A stretch of 48,019 nt of DNA from Candidatus Methanophagales archaeon (GTDB taxonomy: Archaea > Halobacteriota > Syntropharchaeia > Alkanophagales > Methanospirareceae): contig JAFNKG010000013.1 of the NCBI GenBank assembly GCA_017883965.1, positions 1 to 48,019 of the forward strand. Reading direction: 5' to 3'. Shown piece by piece: positions 8,597-16,790 of the stretch (position 1 is the stretch's first letter; each line of letters opens with the position of its first letter). Below the pieces are notes generated by a model, which ran no database searches, was not told the origin of the DNA, and was given only the letters and a program-made list of their open reading frames with translations. A program made the position numbers and the translations under genes.

Positions 8597-9001
8597 ATGA
8601 GCGGGCAAACATCTGATGCGAATGTAAAAGGGGACAAAATCAATGTCTTCAAAATAGGAAATCTGTGGTGCTTCAAATATTTCTTCGGTGACCGTGAAAT
8701 CTTTATGGGTTTATCTGAATACTACAACCGAGAGAAATACCGATTTGAGCTTAAAAACGTTGAAGAGAGGAATAAAGTGATGAAATATCTTGAGGAGAAT
8801 GGGTTTGAAACCGTCCCGATTGAGGACACGTCTGAATATACCGTGAAGATAGACAGATTTAAGAAGTATGCGCCAATTCTGAAGAATTCGATTGATTCCA
8901 CAGAAAGAGAAAAGGATAGAGTATTTGTAATGAAGGATTTGGCGTCTGTGGAGGAAGCGATAGCGAAGGGCGCGGAGAAGAGTTCTGATACAGCCTCCTA
9001 A
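8597..9001 (+). CDS. Conserved archaeal hypothetical protein, 134 aa
   Basis: No named domain recognised, although the pattern KINVFKIGNLWCFKYFFGDREIF, then RYRFELKNVEERN-like helices, YTVKIDRFKKYAPILKNSI and VFVMKDLASVEEAI recalls uncharacterised proteins of methanogens. It is soluble, with mixed alpha/beta composition. A GGGGG run about 6 nt before the ATG is a good ribosome binding site, and a strong TATA-type promoter sits 54 nt upstream. It converges with the membrane-protein gene at 9014. Confidence 0.65.
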   Translation: MSGQTSDANVKGDKINVFKIGNLWCFKYFFGDREIFMGLSEYYNREKYRFELKNVEERNKVMKYLEENGFETVPIEDTSEYTVKIDRFKKYAPILKNSIDSTEREKDRVFVMKDLASVEEAIAKGAEKSSDTAS

Positions 9002-9013
9002 AAATCCTAAAAC

Positions 9014-9526
9014 TCATTTCTCGCCTTTTAACAATTCTTTCGCATGTTTTATGCCATCCCATCTTGTGAGTTCTTTTATATAACCCACTCTTACCTCCTC
9101 TTTATCCTTTTGACTCAGATACTTCTCCAATCTATCGAATTCAGCAGACCCAGGAGCTAGAAATAAACATTGCTGTTTTAGATAATCATTTGATAAAGAC
9201 GAATTCAATAATTTAGTTTGAATCCACACTTTTTTACTTCTAAGGCGGGATTGCATTCCCTCTATTATCGCCTCTCTAAAGCGTGAAAATATATCCCGAA
9301 TGTTAATTCCTTCGCCCCCTATTTCAATGATTAAATTTTGAAGGACTATCGGAAATAATAGCGGAGTTAAAAAAGCTATTACGAACCTATTAGCTATATT
9401 GAGCAAATTAAGCGTGAATAGTATTTCCAGAATGACGATAGAGAAGAACATCCTTATCACATAGTGGAACCAAAAAGGTTTTACCAGTAGAAAATCAAAT
9501 CGCCTTAGTTCAATATAAAAGTCCAT
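9014..9526 (-). CDS. Hypothetical membrane-anchored protein, 170 aa
   Basis: Unrecognised. Residues about 20-65 form two hydrophobic helices (FHYVIRMFFSIVILEILFTL and VIAFLTPLLFPIVLQNLIIEI); the remaining ~100 residues are charged and helical (RFREAIIEGMQSRLRSKK, FDRLEKYLSQKDKEEVRVGYIKEL) and probably cytoplasmic. It lies on the same strand as a small wHTH gene 66 nt upstream, so the two may be one unit. Confidence 0.5.
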   Translation of the reverse strand: MDFYIELRRFDFLLVKPFWFHYVIRMFFSIVILEILFTLNLLNIANRFVIAFLTPLLFPIVLQNLIIEIGGEGINIRDIFSRFREAIIEGMQSRLRSKKVWIQTKLLNSSLSNDYLKQQCLFLAPGSAEFDRLEKYLSQKDKEEVRVGYIKELTRWDGIKHAKELLKGEK

Positions 9527-9592
9527 TAAATCCCAACATATAAGAGTAACACTGATAGCCCGATGTAACTGAGTTCTGTTAGAATTACCATC

Positions 9593-9838
9593 TTAAATCA
9601 GCTTATTTTTCCTAATATTTTTCATCGTTCTCATTCCTTCAAGAGTAATACCGTAAAATCCTGCTTCTTGTCTTACGAAGTTTGCGTTCTCAAGCTCTCT
9701 TAGTGCTTCCTCTACTTCTTCCATCTCAATTCCAGTTTCAACGGATATTTCCAAAGGGGAAGAAATATTGGCAGGTTGTTCAATAACACGAAGAGTTTCT
9801 ATCTTCTTTGGGTCTTTTAAAATCTCCTTGATTTCCAT
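9593..9838 (-). CDS. Small winged-helix regulator, 81 aa
   Basis: The pattern KKIETLRVIEQPANISSPLEI, SVETGIEMEEVEEALRELENANFV, then YGITLEGMRTMKN matches a compact winged-helix DNA-binding domain with little else. Such stand-alone archaeal wHTH proteins usually regulate a neighbour. The hypothetical membrane gene just downstream on the same strand is the obvious candidate, but this is inference. Confidence 0.6.
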   Translation of the reverse strand: MEIKEILKDPKKIETLRVIEQPANISSPLEISVETGIEMEEVEEALRELENANFVRQEAGFYGITLEGMRTMKNIRKNKLI

Positions 9839-9905
9839 GTTTGGTCGTTTGTATTTTATATATAAAATCTTTTAGTGATAATATTTTAATCCTATAAGCT
9901 CTGCC

Positions 9906-10970
9906 CTACTCTTTCCCAATCACAAAAACCTCTCCTTCCTTCTCCTCTTTCTCCACCCCAAATCCAACATCCAAAAACTTCTTCGTCACGTACATGTTTG
10001 TTTCGAGATGCTTTGTCACTTCGCGAACCTTCATCTCCGATTTGCCATCCGCAAGCGCAATATAAGGAATAAGCTGGTCAGCCAGGTGGACTTCAACAGT
10101 CGAAACCGATCCCAATTCTTTTATGACGTTTCTCGCTGCTTCTTCACCAACGAGTTCCGCCCTTTTTCCTCGTTCTCCTAATGCACTGCCACTTTTGTAT
10201 CCACGCCAGAGCGTTATGCCACTGCCTGTCGTCCTCTTACCATCATTCTCTATCTCTGTTTTTATCTCGGTATCGTATACCCTCTCATTCAATATCCTTT
10301 CCGCAGCTTTCGCCTGTCTTTCTACCACGTGCGCTGGAAGACCACAGGAATGAGAAACGCCTTTTATGATTCCTTCTCTTTCGTTCTCCTTAAAAACAAT
10401 TCCTTTCAAGTAAGCCCTTACAGGGCTTGCGGGGTCGTGGGGCAGAGCCCCACAATGCGAAGGAGTTATTCTCGCTTCTACTAACCCACCACCCTTTGGA
10501 TAATAACCCCTCCTCTTCATGTCTATTTGCACATCACAGCCCATCTCTTGAATGGCTTTGAGAAACACATTAGTGTAAAAATCAATCGGAGGAGACCATT
10601 TTACGTCTGTTCCACCCTTTATACGCACTTTCGTTGGTTCATCAGCAAAAAGCGCAACTGGAATAAGACATTGTAATAGCAACGTTATGCTTCCCGCAGT
10701 GCCGATGTCTATTTCTCCTTCAAATCCTTTTAACGCCGCAGGTGCGAATTTTAACTGCGTAGAACGCAGCCCCAGCCCTTCCGTTCTACCACCGGACAGT
10801 TTCTCTACCGCTTTCACCGCATGCAAATGCTGTGCGGCAAGCCCGGGCTTTGGTCTATTCGCCCTTATGTTTTTTATTTCTACTTCTTTTCCCGTTATTG
10901 CCGCAAGTGCGATTGCAGTCCTTATTATCTGCCCGCCACCTTCGCCAAATGAGCCGTCTATCTCAATCAT
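9906..10970 (-). CDS. rtcA: RNA 3'-terminal phosphate cyclase
   Basis: A 354-residue RtcA, which converts RNA 3'-phosphates to 2',3'-cyclic phosphates through an adenylylated histidine. Clear landmarks are the N-terminal IDGSFGEGGGQIIRTAIALA, RANRPKPGLAAQHLHAVKA, GTAGSITLLLQCLIPVAL, WSPPIDFYTNVFLKAIQEMG and the C-terminal HLADQLIPYIALADG, holding the nucleotidyl-transfer histidine. ATG 10970 gives the canonical MIEIDGSFGEGGG; an upstream TTG at 10991 would add only a Lys-rich stub. It follows map by about 30 nt on the same strand, so it is likely co-transcribed. Confidence 0.94.
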   Translation of the reverse strand: MIEIDGSFGEGGGQIIRTAIALAAITGKEVEIKNIRANRPKPGLAAQHLHAVKAVEKLSGGRTEGLGLRSTQLKFAPAALKGFEGEIDIGTAGSITLLLQCLIPVALFADEPTKVRIKGGTDVKWSPPIDFYTNVFLKAIQEMGCDVQIDMKRRGYYPKGGGLVEARITPSHCGALPHDPASPVRAYLKGIVFKENEREGIIKGVSHSCGLPAHVVERQAKAAERILNERVYDTEIKTEIENDGKRTTGSGITLWRGYKSGSALGERGKRAELVGEEAARNVIKELGSVSTVEVHLADQLIPYIALADGKSEMKVREVTKHLETNMYVTKKFLDVGFGVEKEEKEGEVFVIGKE

Positions 10971-11002
10971 AAAACTTTCTTTCTTTTTCAAAGAAAGAAC
11001 CT

Positions 11003-11896
11003 TTACAAAGAAAGTTTGGTGGTAACTTCACAACCATCCTTTTTCACGATTACCGTATGTTCTGCTTGCGAAATTAACCCCTTCTCTTCTTCTCTCAACA
11101 CGGGATACTCTCTTAATGCACCAGTGTTTTTCAAAGTTCGGAGTGCTAAATCAAGCCGCTCTCTTGGCAGCCATCGCTTGGCGAACGGCAACCCTTGATA
11201 ATTCTTTATTTCCTCCAACAGCTTCTTCGCCTCTCTCAACCTAACCGGCTTCGCTTTTGTCAGGCTGTATATCTCCGGATTACCGCTTTCTACTACTTTA
11301 CCCGTACCGTCAGTTGCAAACGGCTCTATCGCAACAACGTCGTTCTCCTTTAATATCACTCCATGCTCATACCTTACATTAGGAATTGTGGGCGGAGCAT
11401 GCGAATTGTATCTTATGAGACCATGTCCACTCAGATTAACCACGGGTTTATATCCCTGCCCTCTTATGGTATTCTCGATTACTTCTCCTATCTCAACGGT
11501 GCTTACGCCATCACGAATTATCTTTATCGCCTCGTTTAACGCCGCTTCTGATGCTCTCACCAGCGCATCGCAGTTGCCACTTAAATCCACTGTCACAGCG
11601 CTATCCCCAATATAACCGTCTATATGAACGCCGATGTCTATCTTCACGAGGTCAGTGCCAAAAACAGTCTCGTCGTCTATCGAAGGAGTAGCATGTGCCG
11701 CTTCCTCGTTCCTCGATATATTACAGGGGAATGCAGGTTCCGCACCCTTTTCCCTTATGCTGGTCTCGACGAATTCCGCAACTTCTAATAACAAACTTCC
11801 TTCCTTTACCTTTCCTATTGCTTCTTCTCTTATCTCTGCCAGAATCCTTCCTGCACTTCTATAATTATCTAATACGCTTTCTATATCCTCTTCCAT
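11003..11896 (-). CDS. map: Methionine aminopeptidase, type II
   Basis: A 297-residue archaeal type II enzyme that removes initiator methionine from nascent proteins. Metal-ligand regions of the pita-bread fold are visible: VKIDIGVHIDGYIGDSAVTVDL (two Asp ligands), SGHGLIRYNSHAPPTIPNV (His ligand), VVAIEPFATDGTGKV (Glu ligand) and the C-terminal ISQAEHTVIVKKDG (second Glu nearby). The alpha-helical insertion typical of type II sits before the last strands. Length is normal for archaeal Map. Confidence 0.94.
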   Translation of the reverse strand: MEEDIESVLDNYRSAGRILAEIREEAIGKVKEGSLLLEVAEFVETSIREKGAEPAFPCNISRNEEAAHATPSIDDETVFGTDLVKIDIGVHIDGYIGDSAVTVDLSGNCDALVRASEAALNEAIKIIRDGVSTVEIGEVIENTIRGQGYKPVVNLSGHGLIRYNSHAPPTIPNVRYEHGVILKENDVVAIEPFATDGTGKVVESGNPEIYSLTKAKPVRLREAKKLLEEIKNYQGLPFAKRWLPRERLDLALRTLKNTGALREYPVLREEEKGLISQAEHTVIVKKDGCEVTTKLSL

Positions 11897-11987
11897 TTTT
11901 ATTACTCCAATCGTTCTTATTTCTTCTTTTATTTTTCTTATCTTTTCTCTACTTTCTGCTTAAACTTAAATGTTACCACGCCAACGC

Positions 11988-12632
11988 TCATACCACTTCT
12001 ATTTCTCTCCTCACTTCATTCTCCAGGTCCAGGCCTTCAAATACCGAAAGCCTTTTCAGATACCAGGAGCAAGGCGCTTTCTTCTCTCTTAACTCCGATT
12101 CCGCAAGATTTACCATTATCACTGTAAAATCCAAATCCACTTTCCCTCCTCCTTCCCTTTTTACCCACATATCAAAGCTCTCGTATCGTTTAGATGAGAT
12201 GAAACGCATAAAATAATGCTTGTAGTTATGAAGTTCCCACTCCTCTACTTCTACGCCCAGTCGAGAGAACTCAGCGGGATGTGTTAAATGAAGTTCCTCT
12301 GGATATACCATCGGCTTATAATTTATCCTCGTCTTGAGAAACCCGCCAGTGTCTCTCGCTACCACCTCATATTTTTTCGCAATGCCTTCATGCACGATAA
12401 GCGCGGAATAAAAAGGCTTATTGTCTGCCGAGCCTCTAAAATTCGATACTACGTCAAAAGGTATCGTTTCTCTTGCTATGAGTCCCGTTTCAGCGAATAT
12501 TTTATGAAGTGTATCAGGGCTTTCCCCGACTCGTATTTCTATTACCACCCCTATTGTATATAGAGGACGAAGAGAAGAGCCGTAGTTCTTCAATTCTTTT
12601 ACTCTTACGCTCTTTTGTTTGGTTATGAGCAT
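11988..12632 (-). CDS. Hypothetical protein, 214 aa
   Basis: Unrecognised soluble protein. Mixed alpha/beta composition, with VVIEIRVGESPDTLHKIFAETG, a beta-rich middle (FYSALIVHEGIAKKYEVVARD), and aromatic-rich segments (WELHNYKHYFMRFISSKRYESFDMWVKR). No cysteine motif, signal peptide or membrane helix. It is upstream of map on the same strand with a gap of about 90 nt, so it may belong to the map-rtcA transcript. The phrase FDVVSNFRGSADNKPFYSALI may mark a ligand pocket, but I cannot assign one. Confidence 0.6.
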   Translation of the reverse strand: MLITKQKSVRVKELKNYGSSLRPLYTIGVVIEIRVGESPDTLHKIFAETGLIARETIPFDVVSNFRGSADNKPFYSALIVHEGIAKKYEVVARDTGGFLKTRINYKPMVYPEELHLTHPAEFSRLGVEVEEWELHNYKHYFMRFISSKRYESFDMWVKREGGGKVDLDFTVIMVNLAESELREKKAPCSWYLKRLSVFEGLDLENEVRREIEVV

Positions 12633-12704
12633 TTTTTCCGATTTATAGATAAGTGTATTATTAATCTAATATTAACCGCTGGGAGACAAAGTAAAGGACC
12701 AAAA

Positions 12705-12782
12705 GTGCAGGCTTGGAAAAGGGAAATAAAAGATTTAATTGGAATAAAAAGCCCATTAGATAGTTTGTTTGAGAAAGAGTGA
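12705..12782 (+). other. Possible coding remnant upstream of the PIN locus
   Basis: An open frame entering from about 12640 and ending TGA at 12780-12782 encodes a charged helix-like segment (VQAWKREIKDLIGIKSPLDS ending FEKE). There is no convincing start codon other than GTG 12705. It may be the tail of a lost gene. I see no similarity to a named family. Confidence 0.2.
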
Positions 12783-12799
12783 GGAGGAGGCGTGAAAGG

Positions 12800-12949
12800 A
12801 TGAGCGGAAGGGAAATCGGTGAGATATGTGGTTCATCCAGAGGGATGTATATACGCAATATTGCGGATATAATACCAAATTGGAGTGATATATGCAGTAC
12901 TGCGGATATACCGGAGTTATGTGGCATTGCTTTTCTAACTTCATGGTAA
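12800..12949 (+). CDS. Possible 49-aa ORF upstream of the PIN gene
   Basis: ATG at 12800 is preceded by a strong GGAGGAGG (12782-12789), and the frame runs to TAA at 12947-12949. The peptide contains two related segments, YIRNIADIIP and DICSTADIPE, which are the translation of the two palindromic DNA sites described separately. So the ORF may be fortuitous over operator DNA, or a leader peptide for the toxin operon. No family recognised. Confidence 0.25.
   Translation: MSGREIGEICGSSRGMYIRNIADIIPNWSDICSTADIPELCGIAFLTSW
12848..12910. promoter_or_regulatory. Two palindromic operator-like sites
   Basis: CGCAATATTGCG (12854-12865) and GCAGTACTGC (12894-12903) are perfect palindromes with matching flanks (ATATA-C upstream and GGATATA downstream), their centres about 39 bp apart. 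They lie about 75-130 bp upstream of the PIN-domain gene and 45 bp or more before its TATA-like CTATAATA (12953-12960). The layout suits cooperative binding by a dimeric regulator, perhaps toxin-antitoxin autoregulation; this is inferred. Confidence 0.45.
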
Positions 12950-12982
12950 AGACTATAATATCGCAATGCCATTTATGGGAAT

Positions 12983-13438
12983 ATGGAAAAGGTGGAAGTG
13001 TATTTGGATACAACAGTTCCAAGTGCATACTATGATGACCGGGCTCCAGACAGAAAACGGCTCACGAGAGTTTTCTGGGCTGAGCGTTTGCCAAATTTCA
13101 AGCCCGTAATTTCTAATATCGTTTTATCAGAAATTAGCGATACACCGGATGAAAAAAAGCGGAGAAAAATGGAAGAGCTCGTGGAAGGATTTGAAGTGCT
13201 TGTTTTCAATGAAGAAGCGGATGAATTGGCAGGCGAATATGTCGAAAAAGGTGTCTTTCCAGAAAAATACGCCTCTGATGCCAACCATATTGCCATTGCA
13301 GTAGTGAAGGGGGTTGAATATTTTGTGAGCTGGAATTTCAAGCATATTGTCAAGGTAAGCACACGCAGAGCAGTAAATCTTTTTAATACCTTAATGGGAT
13401 ATGAAATAATTGAGATTGTGGCACCACCGGAATTATAG
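12983..13438 (+). CDS. PIN-domain protein (probable VapC-like toxin)
   Basis: A 151-residue PIN-domain ribonuclease-like protein. The first acidic residue is in VEVYLDTTVPSAYYDD. ISNIVLSEISDTPD holds the conserved Glu after strand 2, and YASDANHIAIAVVKGVEYFVSWNFKHI carries the later Asp/His and the closing strand with WNFKH, typical of VapC-related PIN proteins. ATG 12983 has a TATA-like element about 25 nt upstream, suggesting a nearly leaderless message. The partner gene begins 13 nt downstream. A toxin role is inferred from family and gene arrangement, not demonstrated. Confidence 0.8.
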   Translation: MEKVEVYLDTTVPSAYYDDRAPDRKRLTRVFWAERLPNFKPVISNIVLSEISDTPDEKKRRKMEELVEGFEVLVFNEEADELAGEYVEKGVFPEKYASDANHIAIAVVKGVEYFVSWNFKHIVKVSTRRAVNLFNTLMGYEIIEIVAPPEL

Positions 13439-13451
13439 GGGGTGATATTTT

Positions 13452-13637
13452 ATGAAGAAGCTAACAGAAAGCGAAAGGGAGCAGCTCTGGGAGGAAGTCA
13501 GAAGGGAATTCCCTGACGATGAAATGATGCAGGAAATTCATTATGTGCGCTTGTTACATCATTACCTGACAGAAAATCTTTCACGGAAAGAGCGTATCCA
13601 GTTTTATAAGGATATAGGGAAAGAATATGCTCCTTAA
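13452..13637 (+). CDS. Small partner of the PIN protein (putative antitoxin)
   Basis: A 61-residue, very charged, probably helical protein (LTESEREQLWEEVRREFPDD, then IHYVRLLHHYLTENLSRKERIQFYK). It lies 13 nt after the PIN gene with a strong GGGGGTGAT ribosome site, and small proteins of this kind are found directly downstream of PIN toxins in archaea and bacteria. The order toxin-then-antitoxin is the reverse of classic vapBC. No DNA-binding motif is evident, so repression of the palindromic sites may need another protein. Confidence 0.65.
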   Translation: MKKLTESEREQLWEEVRREFPDDEMMQEIHYVRLLHHYLTENLSRKERIQFYKDIGKEYAP

Positions 13638-13646
13638 TAGGCAACG

Positions 13647-13735
13647 TCAGATAACACAGCATATAACGCTGCGGGCTTACGCCCTTGCCCTTCGGGACAT
13701 TGCCTCCGGCAACATCGTATATGCTGGAAAGGTTA
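13647..13735. repeat. Multi-hairpin palindromic element after the PIN locus
   Basis: An outer inverted repeat pairs ATAAC..CAGCATATAACG (13651-13668) with CGTATATGCTG..GTTAT (13716-13735). Inside are three small hairpins: GGGC-TTAC-GCCC, CCC-TTC-GGG and TTGCC-TCC-GGCAA. The GC-rich core contrasts with the AT-rich surroundings. The cloverleaf-like layout resembles a non-autonomous mobile palindromic repeat; it is not a tRNA (no anticodon or T-arm features). Confidence 0.5.
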
Positions 13736-13812
13736 TATGAAATTGCTTGTCTGATAAGTATAGGTATGTAGAAGGGGGTAAATAAGAAAGTATACACTCT
13801 GTGTCGGTATTT

Positions 13813-15867
13813 TTATCTCATGCATTGCCCCAACGCCTCTTCCTTTATCTTCTTGGCTCGCTTAGTTCCAACGCCGGGAACTCTTTCCAACAGCGCCAGG
13901 TCGGCTTTTGCTACTTCTACCGGATTCCTGAAGCCTGCAGAATACAATCCGCGTGCTATCACCCTCCCAACGCCTCTTATTGTTACCAATCCGAGCAAAT
14001 CTGTTTTAACACCATACCTAATCCTGTCCTTTAACCCGCTTAGTCTCGCATACATGTTCTCATCCCGAAGATGCTCAGCCATCCTCGACCCCGCATAAGC
14101 TATCCATTCCAGAACATATATATTGTTGTGAATCTCACCCGGATATGTCCCAAACCGCTCCTTCAGCTCCGGATACGTGAACTCGTCTATCCATGCATGT
14201 GCAACGATAGCATTACCCAATGCACGTGCGCAACAATACACCCATTCGAGGTTATCACTAAGGCTGCTGCTTGCTATTTCCATCGCATCCTTCACGTTCA
14301 GCGGAACAATTTCCTCACATTTAGATAAAAGAAGCAGGAGGTCAAAATCCGATACTCGCCCTCTCTTATCCATCTCGCTTAAAACTTTTATCCCTTCTTT
14401 CAGTTCCAGTGCCGAGTTCGTGGATAGATACAGCCTTGAAGAAAGAGTGCCGAATTTTGTAGCCCTTATTTTATCACCGTCCAGCTCTATAAACCCTTCT
14501 CTTGATAGTTCCACCAGTATGTCGTCCATCTCTTCTTTCACGAGTTCCATTTCATCAGTATTTTGATGCGCATAGAAGGTGCTGTCAAGAAATTCGAGGA
14601 TTCGGTCCATACGATGCGCACCACCGACAATGGTTGCGAGAACCTGCTCTGTCATTGTTTCTGCCGAAAACTGCGATTCTATCCGTTCTAATTCGCCATG
14701 TATATAAAAACGCTCTATCTCCTCGAACTCATTCTCGCTTTTCGCCACTATTATCCCCGTTCCATACGCATCGTGTTCCGGTCTTCCTGCACGACCAAAT
14801 ACCTGCTTTACCCAGAATACGGGCATCGGCTCAATCCCCCTTCCAAGCGTGAAGAACCTATAATTCCGGATTAAAACCATTTTTGCAGGCAAAGAGACCC
14901 CCATTGCTAAAGTGGGCGTGCAGCATATCACCTTCAATATCCTGTCTCTGAAACTGTCTTCTATTGCTCTTCTCTGCTCTGGGTGCAGCCACGAGTTATG
15001 ATAGGCAACGCCGCATCTAACCATCTCCGTAAGGTCGTCCACACCAATGTCCACGCGCTCTGCGAGCTCGTTCAACTCTTCCTTCGCCATTTTCAACCGT
15101 GCTGCGATTTTTCGCGAAAAAGATGCCGAACCTCTTTTCGTATTTACAAAAACAAGAACTTGTGAACCTTCTTTTACCTCCTCTACCACTCGCTCTATTA
15201 TCTCCCTATCGTCCTTTGCCAGAAATACCTCCTCCTTTAAGGGAACAGGTCGCCATTCGGATTTTATTACGGATGCATGCAGCCATTTTCCAAACTCCTC
15301 TACGTTTGATATGGTTGCAGATAAAGCGATCACCCGCGCCGAAGGATTAAAACTCATGAACCTTGCCATTGCTCCTTCTAACCTCGGACCTCTTTTCTCA
15401 TCTCCTATTACATGCGCCTCATCCACAACCACAACTGAAATCTTTCTTAACCAGGAAGGCTTTAACCTCGTGAGTGAATCCAGCTTTTCCAGCGTGAGAA
15501 GTATGATGTCGTATCTTTCAAGATATCTGGAAGAGCTTTCATAATCGCCGGTTGATATGCCAACTTTTGCAACAGAGCTGTATTTATCCTTAAAATTCTG
15601 ATATTTCTCGTATGCCAGCGCATTCAGAGGCACGACGTAAAGGCATTTCCCCGAATCCCGCAAAATCGAATTTAACATCACCAATTCTGCTAACAGCGTT
15701 TTACCACTTGCCGTAGGCGACGCTATAACGAAATTCTTGTTATTATCGAGCAAGCCTGCCTTTATCGCTTCTTCCTGCGGTGGATACAACTCTAAATCGC
15801 TATCGCCGACAATAGGCTCCAGTTCGGTTCCCAGGTTTAAGTCGGATAACTTCATTTTCGGAATCAA
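13813..15867 (-). CDS. hel308: Hel308-type DNA helicase (Ski2-like)
   Basis: A 684-residue superfamily 2 helicase of the archaeal Hel308/Hjm group, which unwinds lagging strands at stalled forks with 3'-5' polarity. Motifs in order: Q-motif region YPPQEEAIKAGL, motif I ASPTASGKTLLAE, motif II DEAH, motif III SATISN, motif IV-V region TPTLAMGVSLPAKMVLIRNY, and motif VI QVFGRAGRPEHDAYG. The C-terminal helix-hairpin-helix domain shows IRGVGRVIARGLYSAG and ERVPGVGTKRAKKIKEEA. Length agrees with the family. It is divergent from the eL43 gene across 87 bp. Confidence 0.92.
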   Translation of the reverse strand: MIPKMKLSDLNLGTELEPIVGDSDLELYPPQEEAIKAGLLDNNKNFVIASPTASGKTLLAELVMLNSILRDSGKCLYVVPLNALAYEKYQNFKDKYSSVAKVGISTGDYESSSRYLERYDIILLTLEKLDSLTRLKPSWLRKISVVVVDEAHVIGDEKRGPRLEGAMARFMSFNPSARVIALSATISNVEEFGKWLHASVIKSEWRPVPLKEEVFLAKDDREIIERVVEEVKEGSQVLVFVNTKRGSASFSRKIAARLKMAKEELNELAERVDIGVDDLTEMVRCGVAYHNSWLHPEQRRAIEDSFRDRILKVICCTPTLAMGVSLPAKMVLIRNYRFFTLGRGIEPMPVFWVKQVFGRAGRPEHDAYGTGIIVAKSENEFEEIERFYIHGELERIESQFSAETMTEQVLATIVGGAHRMDRILEFLDSTFYAHQNTDEMELVKEEMDDILVELSREGFIELDGDKIRATKFGTLSSRLYLSTNSALELKEGIKVLSEMDKRGRVSDFDLLLLLSKCEEIVPLNVKDAMEIASSSLSDNLEWVYCCARALGNAIVAHAWIDEFTYPELKERFGTYPGEIHNNIYVLEWIAYAGSRMAEHLRDENMYARLSGLKDRIRYGVKTDLLGLVTIRGVGRVIARGLYSAGFRNPVEVAKADLALLERVPGVGTKRAKKIKEEALGQCMR

Positions 15868-15954
15868 TCAATAAATATATATTACTTCAACCCTTCCTAA
15901 AAAGAAAAGTTTATTTGTGAGAATCTCTATAATCTTCTGGTTATAAAACGAAAA

Positions 15955-16299
15955 ATGGCAAGGAAGCAGAAAAGAAAGAAGGGGCGAAAAACGAAATCCG
16001 CAGGTAGGTTTGGCGTGCGATACGGGCGAAAAATAAGAAAAGCAGTTGCAGCGGTAGAAGAGCGGACAAAAGCATTGCATAACTGCCCAAAATGTGAAAG
16101 GAAGTCAGTGTCAAGAATAGGCACGGGGATATGGAAATGTGCAAAATGCGGCTACACTTTCACCGGCGGGACCTATATCCCTCAGACGCCATTGGGGATA
16201 GCAGCACAGAGGGCAATTAAGAGGCTGGCAGAAAGAGGTGTGGAAATAGACATGGGAAGAGAGGAAGAGACGGAAGTAGAGGGTGTGGTAGAGGAGTGA
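15955..16299 (+). CDS. rpl37ae: 50S ribosomal protein eL43 (L37Ae)
   Basis: A 114-residue eL43, a zinc-ribbon protein of the large ribosomal subunit. The basic N-terminus is followed by [21 protein letters not shown] and the C4 zinc ribbon [30 protein letters not shown] longer than usual acidic C-terminal tail ([15 protein letters not shown]) follows the core. It leads a gene string with rpoP and pcc1, an arrangement common in archaea. Confidence 0.96.
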   Translation: MARKQKRKKGRKTKSAGRFGVRYGRKIRKAVAAVEERTKALHNCPKCERKSVSRIGTGIWKCAKCGYTFTGGTYIPQTPLGIAAQRAIKRLAERGVEIDMGREEETEVEGVVEE

Positions 16300-16315
16300 G
16301 GTGAATAAGCAAAGT

Positions 16316-16459
16316 ATGGGATACTATTGCTTGAGGTGTAAAAGGTATGTGGAAATAAACGTCTCTGGATATCAGGGTGTAAGATGTCCTTACTGTGGAT
16401 ACAGAGCACTGCGAAAAGGAAGACCGGAAGTGGTAGTGAAAACAGTAAAAGCAGAATGA
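16316..16459 (+). CDS. rpoP: RNA polymerase subunit P (Rpo12)
   Basis: A short gene between eL43 and pcc1, encoding 47 residues. The zinc-binding pattern [12 protein letters not shown]...[16 protein letters not shown] is that of Rpo12/Rpb12, the small subunit that helps assemble the archaeal RNA polymerase core. ATG 16316 gives the family's usual MGYYCLRC start, with GGTGA 11 nt upstream. GTG 16301, two bases after the eL43 stop, would add five residues and is the alternative. Confidence 0.9.
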   Translation: MGYYCLRCKRYVEINVSGYQGVRCPYCGYRALRKGRPEVVVKTVKAE

Positions 16460-16478
16460 AAGCAAACTTTTTGGATTC

Positions 16479-16495
16479 AACCTTTTTTAAAGGTT
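16479..16495. terminator. AACCTTT/AAAGGTT hairpin between rpoP and pcc1
   Basis: A 7-bp inverted repeat with a TTT loop, AACCTTTTTTAAAGGTT, lies 20 nt after rpoP and 20 nt before pcc1. Copies of the CAAACTTT sequence flank it. It may separate the two transcripts or be an operator. A near-identical arm sequence lies downstream of elp3. Confidence 0.35.
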
Positions 16496-16514
16496 TGTTG
16501 ATCAAACTTTCCTA

Positions 16515-16790
16515 ATGGTTGAAATGAAAATCGAAGCGGAATTTGAGTTAGAAGATGAGGAAGAGATAGTAAAAACGGTATATGCGTCCATAAAAGAGGA
16601 GAGAGATATAGAAAAAGATAAAAGACGCTCCTTTGTTGACATCGCCTTTAAAGGGACTAAATTAAGCGTGTGTATATGCGGTGATGATATAATAAGCGTG
16701 AGGGCAGCGGCGAATACCTGGCTTCGATTGTTAAAAATAGCAGAGGAAATGGTGCAAGTGGTGAGAGAATGCGATATTCATCGTTTATGA
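16515..16790 (+). CDS. pcc1: KEOPS complex subunit Pcc1
   Basis: A 91-residue Pcc1, the dimerisation subunit of KEOPS, which makes the universal t6A37 modification of tRNA. The pattern is typical: KIEAEFELEDEEEIVKTVYASIKEE, RSFVDIAFKGTKLSVCICGDDIISVRAAANTWLRLLKIAEEM. Position after eL43 and rpoP is the usual archaeal context. Its stop overlaps the start of a 53-aa membrane protein gene (ATGA), where prefoldin beta is often found in other archaea. Confidence 0.88.
   Translation: MVEMKIEAEFELEDEEEIVKTVYASIKEERDIEKDKRRSFVDIAFKGTKLSVCICGDDIISVRAAANTWLRLLKIAEEMVQVVRECDIHRL

Noticed and set aside
13647-13735. Possible tRNA gene
   Set aside because: The multi-hairpin shape recalls a cloverleaf, but there is no T-loop consensus, anticodon-loop geometry or 7-bp acceptor stem.
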